Shown one piece after another: positions 56,092-64,000 of a stretch of DNA of 64,000 nucleotides. Within the stretch, counting starts at the first letter, position 1. The number at the start of each line of letters is the position of its first letter. The stretch lies in contig AP017375.1 in the NCBI GenBank assembly GCA_002355455.1, positions 1,178,001 to 1,242,000 of the forward strand, written 5' to 3'. The notes beneath the pieces are model-generated. The model saw only the letters and a list, made by a program, of their open reading frames with translations. It was not told where the DNA came from and made no database searches. The translations under genes and the position numbers were made by a program. The DNA is from Stanieria sp. NIES-3757 (GTDB lineage: Bacteria; Cyanobacteriota; Cyanobacteriia; Cyanobacteriales; Xenococcaceae).

Positions 56092-57189
56092 ATGAACAAT
56101 CGACAATTAACAATTAACAATCAACAACAAGAACTACTAGAAATTGCTCACACATATTTACAGCAAGAAATCGCGCCAGAAGCAAATCAAATTGACCGCC
56201 AACCAGATCAACTTCAAGCAGCATTACAGGGTTTGGGAAAACGTAACCTCTTAGCTCTCAAAGTACCAGAAAATTTGGGCGGTGCTGGTTTGAATGAAAT
56301 TGAATATCGACACCTTCAAATTGCGATCGCTCGTGCTTCGGGTGCGTTGGCTTTTTTACAAACTCAACATCAAAGCGCGGGTTCATTTTTAGTAGCTAGT
56401 GAAAATCAATTTCTCAAGCAACAATATCTATCTCAAATGGGTAACGGAGAAATCTTAATTGGGGTTGGTTTTTCTCAGTTACGTCGACGAGGTAAACCAA
56501 TGATGCAAGCGAAAGAAGTTGAAGGGGGTTATTTGCTTAATGGTGAAGTACCGTGGATCACAGGTTTTGATTTCTTTGATCGATTTATTATTGGTGCAGC
56601 TTTACCTGATGGTAGAGAACTTTATGGACTACTTCCGCTACAAACCCAGACACAAGAAAGTTCAGGAAAAATTAGCTTGAGTCAACCAATTGAATTGATT
56701 GCCATGACTGCTACTAATACAGTTAGCGCAAAGATCGAGGGATGGTTTTTACCTACTCAACAAGTAGTTGCCATTAAAGCAGCAGGTTCAATTCATGAAG
56801 GTAGCAAAAAAAACATTTTGCATCACGGCTTTTTTGCCATGGGATGCGCCTATGCAGCTTTAGATCTGATCGAACAAATTTATCATAAAAAACAACTTGC
56901 TTTTATAGAACAATCTTGGCAACAACTTCATCAAGAATTAACTCATTGTCATCAAAAAACTTTTAATGCGATCGCTCAACCCCATTCTTCTTATCCAGAA
57001 AAACTTCAACTCCGTGCTTGGGCAATTAATTTAGTTGGACGTTGTAGTCAAGCAGCAATCATTGCTGCTAGTGGTGCAGCTAACGATTTTAACAATTCGG
57101 CAGGAAGAATTTATCGAGAAGCTTTATTATTTAGCGTTTCTGGGCAAACCACTGATGTCATGGCAGCCAGTCTCAAACAACTACTCTAA
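56092..57189 (+). CDS. Acyl-CoA dehydrogenase family protein
   Basis: 365 aa flavoprotein fold. N-terminal helical domain with EIAHTYLQQEIAPEAN and the KVPENLGGAGLNEIEYRHLQ segment, the ASGALAFLQTQHQSAG FAD-binding stretch, GFSQLRRRGKPMM and GYLLNGEVPWITGF of the middle domain, and C-terminal ASGAANDFNNSAGRIYREAL. The catalytic Glu is not obvious, so it could be an FMN/FAD monooxygenase-like relative. The first residues MNNRQLTINNQQQ are encoded by a tandem AACAATT/C repeat, so the start is uncertain. Confidence 0.78.
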   Translation: MNNRQLTINNQQQELLEIAHTYLQQEIAPEANQIDRQPDQLQAALQGLGKRNLLALKVPENLGGAGLNEIEYRHLQIAIARASGALAFLQTQHQSAGSFLVASENQFLKQQYLSQMGNGEILIGVGFSQLRRRGKPMMQAKEVEGGYLLNGEVPWITGFDFFDRFIIGAALPDGRELYGLLPLQTQTQESSGKISLSQPIELIAMTATNTVSAKIEGWFLPTQQVVAIKAAGSIHEGSKKNILHHGFFAMGCAYAALDLIEQIYHKKQLAFIEQSWQQLHQELTHCHQKTFNAIAQPHSSYPEKLQLRAWAINLVGRCSQAAIIAASGAANDFNNSAGRIYREALLFSVSGQTTDVMAASLKQLL

Positions 57190-57251
57190 TTGATCGTAAT
57201 TTTTTTATCTTTAAAATAATCGAGGATTGCTATCGTAGATCAAAGATCAAT

Positions 57252-57282
57252 AAAAATACCCTACTTACCGAAGAAGGGTATT
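57252..57282 (-). terminator. Rho-independent terminator of psb30
   Basis: Minus strand: AATACCCT, 12-base loop, AGGGTATT (57255-57282), followed by T-rich tail TTTATTG. It lies 30 bases after the psb30 stop. Confidence 0.7.
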
Positions 57283-57313
57283 TAATCGAAAAAAAACATA
57301 AAATAGCTTTTTT

Positions 57314-57445
57314 TTATAGATCACCACCGCGTACAGCCAACAAAAAGATGACTATCGGACCGGAAAGCATAATTAATGCTACACAAGTTAGTTGAAAAAT
57401 TACGTTGAAATCGATACCACTAAAAAGGTTAGTTACAAAACTCAT
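57314..57445 (-). CDS. psb30: Photosystem II protein Psb30 (Ycf12)
   Basis: 43 aa, too short to notice by length filters. MSFVTNLFSGIDFNVIFQLT then CVALIMLSGPIVIFLLAVRG ending GDL. The transmembrane pattern with LxxxSGPxVIFLLAxRGG is that of Psb30/Ycf12, a single-helix subunit at the periphery of PSII. AGGAGA sits 5 bases before the ATG, and a terminator follows. A weak HLR1-like sequence lies about 100 bases upstream. Confidence 0.85.
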   Translation of the reverse strand: MSFVTNLFSGIDFNVIFQLTCVALIMLSGPIVIFLLAVRGGDL

Positions 57446-57585
57446 CTTTTCTCCTAAAATTTACCCAAACCGAGCTTAATAGATGGCTTAATCATGTCTG
57501 CCATTGTCTATAATACCTGGGAATTATCTGCTATTTCTCAGCATATACACAAAAGTATGTAAAGTTTTGTTTCAATAAATAAAAT

Positions 57586-57954
57586 ATGGTAACTTGGCGT
57601 TGTGTTAATAATTGTGGAGCTTGTTGTTATCTAGCTCCTAGTGAAAGACCTGATTTAGAAGACTATCTTTCTCCTGAAGAATTGCAAAGATATCTGAGTA
57701 TGGTGGGAGAAGATGGTTGGTGTATCAATTTTGACCATAAGACTAGAAAATGTCAAATTTATGAGGAGCGTCCTCGTTTTTGTCGTGTCAAACCAGATAT
57801 TTTTGAGCAAATGTATCAAATAAGTTCAGAAGATTTTCATGAGTTTGCGATTGATTGTTGTCATCAACACATTGAAGATCTGTATGGGGAAAATAGCGAG
57901 GAGATAAAATATTATAATCAGGAAGTTTATGGTACAACAGCCGATGGGAAATAA
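57586..57954 (+). CDS. YkgJ family cysteine cluster protein
   Basis: 122 aa. Starts CVNNCGACCYLAP, with the CxxCC-type motif of UPF0153/YkgJ (PF03692), then GWCINFDHKTRKCQIYEERP and RFCRVKP. About eight cysteines suggest a metal cluster (Zn or Fe-S). Function not established. Divergent from psb30. Confidence 0.87.
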   Translation: MVTWRCVNNCGACCYLAPSERPDLEDYLSPEELQRYLSMVGEDGWCINFDHKTRKCQIYEERPRFCRVKPDIFEQMYQISSEDFHEFAIDCCHQHIEDLYGENSEEIKYYNQEVYGTTADGK

Positions 57955-58188
57955 GATGAAGTCCGCTCTTATTACTTTCACTGTGGTTATGTTTAGGCAG
58001 GAGACAGAAGGATAGATAAAAATCAATATTTGATCGTTGAAGTCTATTACTACAGGCTTGAACTTTAAGCAGTATAAAATGGTCTTAACATTCAACCAAT
58101 TCAATTAATTGGTAAATTCTTGACAATTAAGTTTAGAATAGGCTAATTGATTATGAATAGATTATGATAACTTCAGCTCGAAATTTTG

Positions 58189-58575
58189 ATGGAGAAAACT
58201 AAAAATCATCCCTTACCCGAAAAAATAGATTTATTAACAACTGATATACATAGTATTGAAGCTGATTTTCAAGAACATTTAAGCCATTATAAAAAAACTA
58301 GTTTTTGGACAGTTTTTTGCTCTACGTTTATTACTATTTTTTTAGCAGAAATAGGAGATAAAACTCAATTAGTTACTCTCTTTATGAGTGCTGAATCTCA
58401 ATCTCCTTGGATCGTTTTTTTGGGTGCAGCTATGGCTTTAGTTGCGACTAGTTTGTTAGGCGTTTTAATTGGTTATTGGTTAGCCAAAAAATTATCTCCA
58501 CAGACATTGGATTTAGGAGTAGCAATTTTGTTACTGTTGATTACTGGCTGGTTAATTCAAGATGTAATTAGCTGA
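58189..58575 (+). CDS. UPF0016/GDT1 half-size cation transporter, first subunit
   Basis: 128 aa from ATG at 58189. One E-x-G-D-K-[TS] motif, FLAEIGDKTQLVTLFMSAES, in the first membrane helix of a three-helix repeat. In the full-length family (Mnx in Synechocystis, UPF0016) two such repeats form one transporter for Mn2+/Ca2+. Here the repeats are on separate genes 29 bases apart, so a heteromer is expected. N-terminal cytoplasmic helix of about 45 residues is extra. Confidence 0.85.
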   Translation: MEKTKNHPLPEKIDLLTTDIHSIEADFQEHLSHYKKTSFWTVFCSTFITIFLAEIGDKTQLVTLFMSAESQSPWIVFLGAAMALVATSLLGVLIGYWLAKKLSPQTLDLGVAILLLLITGWLIQDVIS

Positions 58576-58604
58576 CTTGATAACTAATAAATCATAAAAA
58601 TAAA

Positions 58605-58883
58605 ATGGATTGGCAACTTTTAGGTCTTAGTTTTATAACTGTATTTTTAGCAGAAATAGGGGATAAAAGTCAGCTTGCTGCGATCGCTCTTGGTGGAACT
58701 TCTAAATATCCTCGTGCCGTATTTCTGGGTTCAACAGTTGCTTTAATTTTAGCTAGTTTTTTAGGTGTTATTGCTGGTGGAGGCTTTGCACAAATTTTAC
58801 CAGAACGTTTGCTCAAAGCATTTGCTGCGATCGGATTTGCAATTATGGCATTACGTTTAGTTTGGCAGCCTCATAAATTCTAA
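58605..58883 (+). CDS. UPF0016/GDT1 half-size cation transporter, second subunit
   Basis: 92 aa, the second half: FLAEIGDKSQLAAIALGGTS, then the helix GSTVALILASFLGVIAGGG. It has the same EIGDK motif as the upstream gene, in the other orientation class. The pair presumably assembles as a dimer of repeats that exports manganese from the cytoplasm. Same transcript as the first subunit, 29-base gap. Confidence 0.85.
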   Translation: MDWQLLGLSFITVFLAEIGDKSQLAAIALGGTSKYPRAVFLGSTVALILASFLGVIAGGGFAQILPERLLKAFAAIGFAIMALRLVWQPHKF

Positions 58884-59326
58884 GCTATTAATTTTGGTTT
58901 TTTTATTGTTAGGACAATTGACTTCTCCTATTGCTTAGTCGGAGTAAGCTATCAGTTGCCCTTACAAATATTTGCTAGAAAGTAAGAGAAATTATTAAAG
59001 CATTAGACTTTAATTTGATTCATTAGTTATTTTAAAATAATTATTATTAAAATATATATATTTCAAGTTGCGCACAATTTAAACAGTGTAGTTTAACTGA
59101 GAAAATTAATTTTGTTTAATTGTTCTGTTATAAGAAAGCTTGAAGATCGAGAAAGAAAAAAGTTATTTTTTATAATCATCAGATTTTTTTGATTATTATA
59201 GTTTACAAATTAAGCCTTGTTTTAAGAAATCCCTTCATGAAATTTTGACTATTTTTGATAGTTTCACTGAAAGTTTGGGGAACACTAAGATCGAGTGTTA
59301 CTCAAACTATTTATAATCGGCATTTT
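58884..59326. other. Intergenic region, no gene seen
   Basis: 443 AT-rich bases with no coding frame of protein-like character. It precedes the chemotaxis operon and should contain its promoter. No clear regulatory site was recognised. Confidence 0.5.
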
Positions 59327-60466
59327 ATGAATATAACTATGCAATCATACCGTTATGAAACTGAACAATTAAATTTACTTCTGGAGTCAATAAAAAATGA
59401 ACAATACACTGGAATCATAAGCATTAAGACTCAAGATCGATCTAGTCAAGCTCAAAAATCCCAAGTATTAATTTGGCATGAAGGAAAGATTGTTTACGGA
59501 GGTTCTAAAGTTCCTAATAATCAAGAATTTGCTCTGATTTTAGGGAAGAAATTTCAGCCTAATCTAATTGATACTGCTCTTAAAATCGTACTCAAACAAA
59601 TTGATAATTCTGATTCAGTTCAAGAAACTATCAATGGATTAGTTAAATTAAAAATTCTAAAATGGGAAGAAGTTGAATCTTTTGTTAAAGAAAGAGTAAT
59701 TTGGTTACTCGAAGAATTATCTACCTTACCAGGAACAATTACTTACGATTTTTCAGTAAATTTTGATTTTTGTTTTGGTGAAGATTGCCGTGGTTTAGAT
59801 TGGGTTTCTCTCAAATCAGAGTTAACTAATCGTCAGCAAAAATGGGCTAGTTTTGCGCCTTCAATTCCTTCAATGAATGCCATTCCATTTCTGAGTGGTG
59901 GAGGATTAAATGCAGTTACTAATTCAACCGTTCGCCAACATTTAGAACAATGGGTAGATGGTAAAACCAGCTTAATAGATATTGCCAAACAATTAGACAA
60001 AGATCCACTTAATATTGCTAATTCATATTATCAATGGGCGCAAGCTGGTTGGGTTAAATTTGCAACTAAACCAATTGATAAGACTCAACTACAAAATACT
60101 AATCAACCAATTATTGTTTGTATTGATGATAGTCCGATCATCCGCACTATGTTAAATCGGACATTGGGCGATCGCTATCAGGTATTACTCGCTAGTAATG
60201 CAGTAGAAGGTTTAAATTTTATTTATAACAATTCTATCTCTTTAGTAATTCTCGACCTTTCTATGCCAGATATTGATGGTTTAGAAGTATGTAGTACTAT
60301 TCGCAAAATTCCTAAATTTCAAGAATTACCGATTATCATGCTAACAGCTAGAGATGGATTTGTGAATAAATTCAAAGGAAAAATTGCTGGTTCTAGTAAA
60401 TACTTAACTAAACCTTTTAATGAACAAGAATTACTAGAAATTGTTAGTAATTATTTAGGTGTTTGA
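59327..60466 (+). CDS. PATAN (DUF4388) and REC response regulator, PilG/PixG-like
   Basis: 379 aa from ATG at 59327. Residues about 10-200 form the PATAN/DUF4388 domain (GIISIKTQDR, VLIWHEGKIVYGGSKVP) with the GGGLNAVTN region, then a winged-helix-like linker. The C-terminal REC domain starts PIIVCIDDSPIIRTMLN, phospho-Asp in LVILDLSMPD, Lys in LTKPFN. In cyanobacteria this architecture (PixG, PilG, TaxP) heads phototaxis or pilus operons. A second ATG at 59339 is also possible. Confidence 0.87.
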   Translation: MNITMQSYRYETEQLNLLLESIKNEQYTGIISIKTQDRSSQAQKSQVLIWHEGKIVYGGSKVPNNQEFALILGKKFQPNLIDTALKIVLKQIDNSDSVQETINGLVKLKILKWEEVESFVKERVIWLLEELSTLPGTITYDFSVNFDFCFGEDCRGLDWVSLKSELTNRQQKWASFAPSIPSMNAIPFLSGGGLNAVTNSTVRQHLEQWVDGKTSLIDIAKQLDKDPLNIANSYYQWAQAGWVKFATKPIDKTQLQNTNQPIIVCIDDSPIIRTMLNRTLGDRYQVLLASNAVEGLNFIYNNSISLVILDLSMPDIDGLEVCSTIRKIPKFQELPIIMLTARDGFVNKFKGKIAGSSKYLTKPFNEQELLEIVSNYLGV

Positions 60467-60540
60467 GCCAAATATTATTAGTTAATTTTATTTTTTGAGA
60501 CAAATTTTTCAACTAAATGTAATTTTAATCATAAATAGCT

Positions 60541-61611
60541 ATGGATACTAAACCATATCTGCTTTTTAGTCTTAATAATTCTCATTATGGTATTGATACA
60601 ACTATCATTCGAGAAATATTTTATTTACCAGAACTGGTTTCTTTAGCTGAAACCCCGAAAGATGTTGTCGGTATTCTCAATCTTCGTTCAAACATTGTTC
60701 CAGTAATGCATTTAGCATTGAGGCTAGGATTACCTTTAGAAGAATGCGACATAGATGATTATGTGATTATTTTAGAATGGCAAGAATTATTAATTGGCAT
60801 TATTGTTAATCAGGTTCAAGAAGTTAAAGAAATTGAAGAGCAAGCTATTACAAACAAGATTGATTATGGCAGAGTTAATAATATTCAACTTTATTTTATA
60901 ACAGGAATAGCTCAAGTTGAACAACAGGAAATAATTTTATTAAATCATGAAAATTTAGTTCGTTATCCTGAAGAAGTTCAAGATTCAATTGCTGCTGGAG
61001 AAGAGGTTATTCATCTGGATAGTAAAACTACTCTGAGCCAGCTTAATAGCGGGAATTTCTATAATTTATGTTTGCCTAATGCTACTGCTGAAATTAAAAA
61101 TATTTTACGAAAAAGGGCTAGTAATTTACGTCATTCTTTAATTGATTTTAATCAAACTAAATTAAGTTCTATCGCCGTCATTAGCTTAAATCAGGAATAT
61201 TTTGGCATTAGTTTAGACCTAATTCGAGAATTTACAGAGCTATTTTATTACACTCCTATTCCCTGCTGTCCTAATCATATTGTCGGTAATATGAATTTAC
61301 GAGGAGAAATTATTACTTTAATTGATATTGGTCAATTTTTAAATTTGCGAAATAGTTCTGCTACAACTCATAAAAAAGTAGCCGTAGTCAAGTTAAAAGA
61401 CTTTGTAACTGGAATTGTGATTGATGAAGTAGTTGATGTTACTTATTTAAGAGAGCAGGAAATTCAAAAAGCATCGGAAGACAAAATTAACAATCAATAT
61501 CTTCAAGGAACTATTCTTTACCAACAAAAAGTAATCGGGATTATTAATTTGAAAAAATTAATTGAACAACCAGAACTAATTGTTAATTATATTGAGCAAA
61601 TTGCTTGTTGA
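60541..61611 (+). CDS. Double CheW-domain scaffold protein
   Basis: 356 aa with two CheW domains in series. First (about 5-140): FSLNNSHYGIDTTIIREI and GILNLRSNIVPVMHL. Second (about 212-350): ISLNQEYFGISLDLIREF and HIVGNMNLRGEIITLIDI. It couples receptors to a CheA-type kinase. In most clusters these are two separate proteins, so a fusion is slightly unusual. It lies 74 bases after the response regulator. Confidence 0.88.
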   Translation: MDTKPYLLFSLNNSHYGIDTTIIREIFYLPELVSLAETPKDVVGILNLRSNIVPVMHLALRLGLPLEECDIDDYVIILEWQELLIGIIVNQVQEVKEIEEQAITNKIDYGRVNNIQLYFITGIAQVEQQEIILLNHENLVRYPEEVQDSIAAGEEVIHLDSKTTLSQLNSGNFYNLCLPNATAEIKNILRKRASNLRHSLIDFNQTKLSSIAVISLNQEYFGISLDLIREFTELFYYTPIPCCPNHIVGNMNLRGEIITLIDIGQFLNLRNSSATTHKKVAVVKLKDFVTGIVIDEVVDVTYLREQEIQKASEDKINNQYLQGTILYQQKVIGIINLKKLIEQPELIVNYIEQIAC

Positions 61612-61693
61612 TTTTTAAGTTGAATATGATTAAATTTTAGTTTCAATCCAACAAAAATCTAGCAATAATTAGGCTTCGAGATAGAGAAAAATC

Positions 61694-63046
61694 ATGAAAA
61701 TTACTACACAATTACAAGGCTCAATTATTGGTATTGCAATTATTGCTATCAGTGGTTTAATTGGTACCTTTTCGACTTCTAGTGATAGTGACGCTAAAAT
61801 CGTAAATCAGTCAGGAATTGTTAGAGGTGCCAGTCAAAAACTCATCAAAGAAGAAATGGCTGGTCAAACTGACGATCAATTAATTAACAAACTAGATAAA
61901 ACTATCGATGCTTTAATTAACGGAGATAAAGAGTTAGGATTACCGCCTGCTAAAAATCCAGACTTTTTAGCAAAAATGCAAAAGGTTAAAACTAATTGGT
62001 CAAATCTTAAAACTAGTATTGCCAAACTTAGACAAGATCCTAATTATGCTGATGAAATTTTTAATGAAAGCCAAGAGTTTTTTACTATTACTAATGATGC
62101 TGTCTTTGCTGCCGAAGCAATGTATAATCGCAAAGTCAAAACTGTAAAATTGATTGAGATATTTTTATTTACTACAGAGATAGCTATTATAATCGCTATT
62201 TTATTTATTGCTCGTAGAATTGGTTTTTTATTAAAATTTTCTGCTAATAATATCGCATCATCGTCAACTCAAATAGCCTCAACAGTAGAACAACAAGAAC
62301 GCACTGTCAACGAACAAGCTAGTTCGGTTAGTCAAACCACTACCACCATGGATGAATTGGGTTCATCCTCCCGTCAATCTGCCGAACAAGCCGAATCCTC
62401 TGCCAATGGCGCAAGAGTAGCACTCACTCTCGCCGAACAAGGTACTCAAGCCGTCCAACAAACCATGGCAGGGATGAATCTGCTCCAAGACAAAGTTAAT
62501 GCGATCGCACAACAAATCATGAGTCTGAGCGAGCAAACTGGACAAATTGGCGGAATTTCCGAGTTAGTCGCTGAACTTGCCAATCAAACTAATATGCTGG
62601 CTCTTAATGCTGCGGTAGAAGCTGCTCATGCTGGCGAACAAGGACAAGGTTTTAGTGTCGTAGCTGCCGAAATTCGCAAACTTGCCGAACGCAGCAAAAC
62701 TTCTGCTGAGAGGATCAAAGGTTTAGTCAATCAAATTCAAACTGAGATTAATCGCACGGTGATGGTAACTGATGAAGGAACTAAAACCGTGACACAAGGT
62801 TTGCAATTAACTCAAGGAACAGCTTCAACTTTTGCTGGAGTGGCCGATGCAGTTAATAACGTCTTTCTCAACTCACAACAGATTTCTTTAAGTGCCAAGC
62901 AACAAGCAGTAGCCATTCAACAGATGCTCAGTGCGATGAAGGAAATTGATTTGGGTGCCAAGGAGACTGCTAGTGGCATTAGTCAAGTCAGGATTAGTAC
63001 TCAACAACTCACTGAGGTGGCTCAACAACTTAAAGAGTTGGTTTAA
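61694..63046 (+). CDS. Methyl-accepting chemotaxis protein with PilJ-type sensor domain
   Basis: 450 aa. TM1 (5-26), periplasmic PilJ-like domain with [17 protein letters not shown] (about 39-55), TM2 (about 150-170), no clear HAMP domain, then the signalling helical hairpin with tip [20 protein letters not shown] and [18 protein letters not shown] sensory transducer for type IV pilus or phototaxis. Residues corresponding to 62261-62458 are identical in DNA to the next gene. Confidence 0.9.
   Translation: MKITTQLQGSIIGIAIIAISGLIGTFSTSSDSDAKIVNQSGIVRGASQKLIKEEMAGQTDDQLINKLDKTIDALINGDKELGLPPAKNPDFLAKMQKVKTNWSNLKTSIAKLRQDPNYADEIFNESQEFFTITNDAVFAAEAMYNRKVKTVKLIEIFLFTTEIAIIIAILFIARRIGFLLKFSANNIASSSTQIASTVEQQERTVNEQASSVSQTTTTMDELGSSSRQSAEQAESSANGARVALTLAEQGTQAVQQTMAGMNLLQDKVNAIAQQIMSLSEQTGQIGGISELVAELANQTNMLALNAAVEAAHAGEQGQGFSVVAAEIRKLAERSKTSAERIKGLVNQIQTEINRTVMVTDEGTKTVTQGLQLTQGTASTFAGVADAVNNVFLNSQQISLSAKQQAVAIQQMLSAMKEIDLGAKETASGISQVRISTQQLTEVAQQLKELV
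62261..62458 (+). repeat. 198-bp segment identical to 63803-64000
   Basis: The signalling-domain segment is identical base for base at an offset of 1542, ending at the window edge. One base upstream differs (62260 A, 63802 T), then eight more match. Synonymous sites are unchanged, so the match is recent recombination, not selection alone. Confidence 0.9.
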
Positions 63047-63100
63047 ATCAGGACAACAATTTTATTAGTCAATTTATTTAAATTGGAGAGGTTTGTAATT

Positions 63101-64000
63101 ATGACTCAATTGCTTCAAAAAAAACAAGCTAATTTACCCAATCAAAATGCTTCTGGAAGTTGGCAATATTTGAAAATCTTTTTGATTCCGATGGTTTTTA
63201 CCATTTTTATTGGTGGCTCAGTAACTTGGTATATCTGGGATATGTACAAAACTTTCCAAAGAATCCAAACTCAGGATGCCAAAATCTTAAACTTGAGCAA
63301 TCAAATTACTTATCTAGACGAAGTTTTAACTTCCAGCGCACGTTTAGCAGCTACTACTAATAACAAAAGATGGGAAGAACGTTATTTAAATTTTGTTCCC
63401 CAATTAGATACTGCGATCGCAGAAGCTGAACAAATCTTACCCAAGATTTCTAAAAGTGATGTCCTGACTAAAACGGATGATGCGAATCAAAAACTTATTG
63501 CCATGGAAGATCAAGCATTTAAATTGATCGATCAGGGTAAAGCTAAAGAAGCAGTAGCTATTCTGTTTAGTTCTGAGTATGAGCAGCAAAAAGGTATTTA
63601 TGCTCAGGGCTTAGAAGATACAAGCAATGCTTTGAAAGAGTATGTAGAGCAAAATATTCAACTCAAATCTCAACAAGCATTTTCAGTGGTATTTATAGTC
63701 AGTGTCAGTTTAATTATTCTGCTTTGTACTTGGATTTTTGTTTTAGCCAGGATGCAGAAATATATTCAAACAATTAAAAATGCAGGAATTATGATCGCAT
63801 CTTCGTCAACTCAAATAGCCTCAACAGTAGAACAACAAGAACGCACTGTCAACGAACAAGCTAGTTCGGTTAGTCAAACCACTACCACCATGGATGAATT
63901 GGGTTCATCCTCCCGTCAATCTGCCGAACAAGCCGAATCCTCTGCCAATGGCGCAAGAGTAGCACTCACTCTCGCCGAACAAGGTACTCAAGCCGTCCAA
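63101..64000 (+). CDS. Methyl-accepting chemotaxis protein, 3' end beyond the window
   Basis: The open frame from ATG at 63101 (GGAGAGG upstream) runs to the window end at 300 codons. N-terminal TM (about 25-46), a four-helix-bundle-like periplasmic domain (LSNQITYLDEVLTSSARLAA), TM2 (about 190-212), then a signalling domain starting [20 protein letters not shown]. Paralogue of the upstream receptor with a different sensor domain. Probably followed by a CheA-type kinase. Confidence 0.88.
   Translation, partial: MTQLLQKKQANLPNQNASGSWQYLKIFLIPMVFTIFIGGSVTWYIWDMYKTFQRIQTQDAKILNLSNQITYLDEVLTSSARLAATTNNKRWEERYLNFVPQLDTAIAEAEQILPKISKSDVLTKTDDANQKLIAMEDQAFKLIDQGKAKEAVAILFSSEYEQQKGIYAQGLEDTSNALKEYVEQNIQLKSQQAFSVVFIVSVSLIILLCTWIFVLARMQKYIQTIKNAGIMIASSSTQIASTVEQQERTVNEQASSVSQTTTTMDELGSSSRQSAEQAESSANGARVALTLAEQGTQAVQ

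Noticed and set aside
57955-58188. yybP-ykoY manganese riboswitch upstream of the UPF0016 pair
   Set aside because: Expected conserved loops not seen in the sequence.

Overview
The window is cyanobacterial chromosome. The octamer GCGATCGC (HIP1) recurs through most of the sequence, inside and between genes. The gene content is that of an oxygenic phototroph with phycobilisomes: psb28, psb30 (ycf12), psb34, nblA, a cyanobacterial-type gshA, squalene-hopene cyclase and a PATAN-type phototaxis/pili cluster. Base composition is AT-rich. The dispersed small repeats and overall style suggest a unicellular or pseudofilamentous cyanobacterium such as the Stanieria/Pleurocapsales group; that placement is an inference. 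Most of the window is ordinary core metabolism with short intergenic gaps.

Layout. 1-6.1 kb: end of a membrane-anchored protein, pyruvate kinase, manganese catalase, a SIMPL protein and miaB. 6.1-7.7 kb: an IS4-type insertion sequence abutting a truncated gene. 7.7-13 kb: an accessory stretch with an SDR enzyme, a secreted repeat protein, a GNAT enzyme, a DUF4278 protein, a repeat lipoprotein and long AT-rich gaps, ending in an initiator tRNA with a clear promoter and terminator. 13-19.3 kb: a membrane GTPase, a glycosyltransferase, RNase HI, psb34 behind an HLR1 site, ndk and ddl. 19.4-20.9 kb: a HIP1-free C5-methyltransferase with a small convergent partner, probably a restriction-modification locus. 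21-29.9 kb: an FAD enzyme, an ABC permease, an SGNH-like gene with an in-frame stop, DUF1361, larB, DAHP synthase, a group II intron remnant, an MBL-fold protein and a response regulator. 30-38 kb: a 2Fe-2S protein, Dps, hopene cyclase, an M23 peptidase, trmL and gshA. 38.4-46.2 kb: agmatinase, a thioredoxin-like protein, pyrH-frr, rpiA, an RRM protein, nblA, a universal stress protein, psb28 and moaB. 46.4-56 kb: malic enzyme, a VanY-like peptidase, four tandem genes that share one motif, a DUF1232 protein, gcvH and gcvP. 56-58.9 kb: an acyl-CoA dehydrogenase, psb30, a YkgJ protein and a split UPF0016 cation transporter. 59.3-64 kb: a chemotaxis-type operon (PATAN-REC, double CheW, two chemoreceptors) that runs off the window.

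How genes work together. gcvH and gcvP supply two glycine-cleavage subunits for photorespiration. pyrH and frr overlap. Psb28, Psb30, Psb34 and NblA serve photosystem II and phycobilisome turnover. The terminal operon would signal to type IV pili or phototaxis. The most notable non-routine items are the four-gene paralogous cluster at 48.6-51.7 kb, the early in-frame stop at 24.1 kb, the 198-bp identical segment shared by the two chemoreceptor genes, the restriction-modification locus with an unusual putative active site, the intron and IS debris, and several short genes that are easy to overlook (psb34, psb30, a 54-codon ORF at 11.5 kb).
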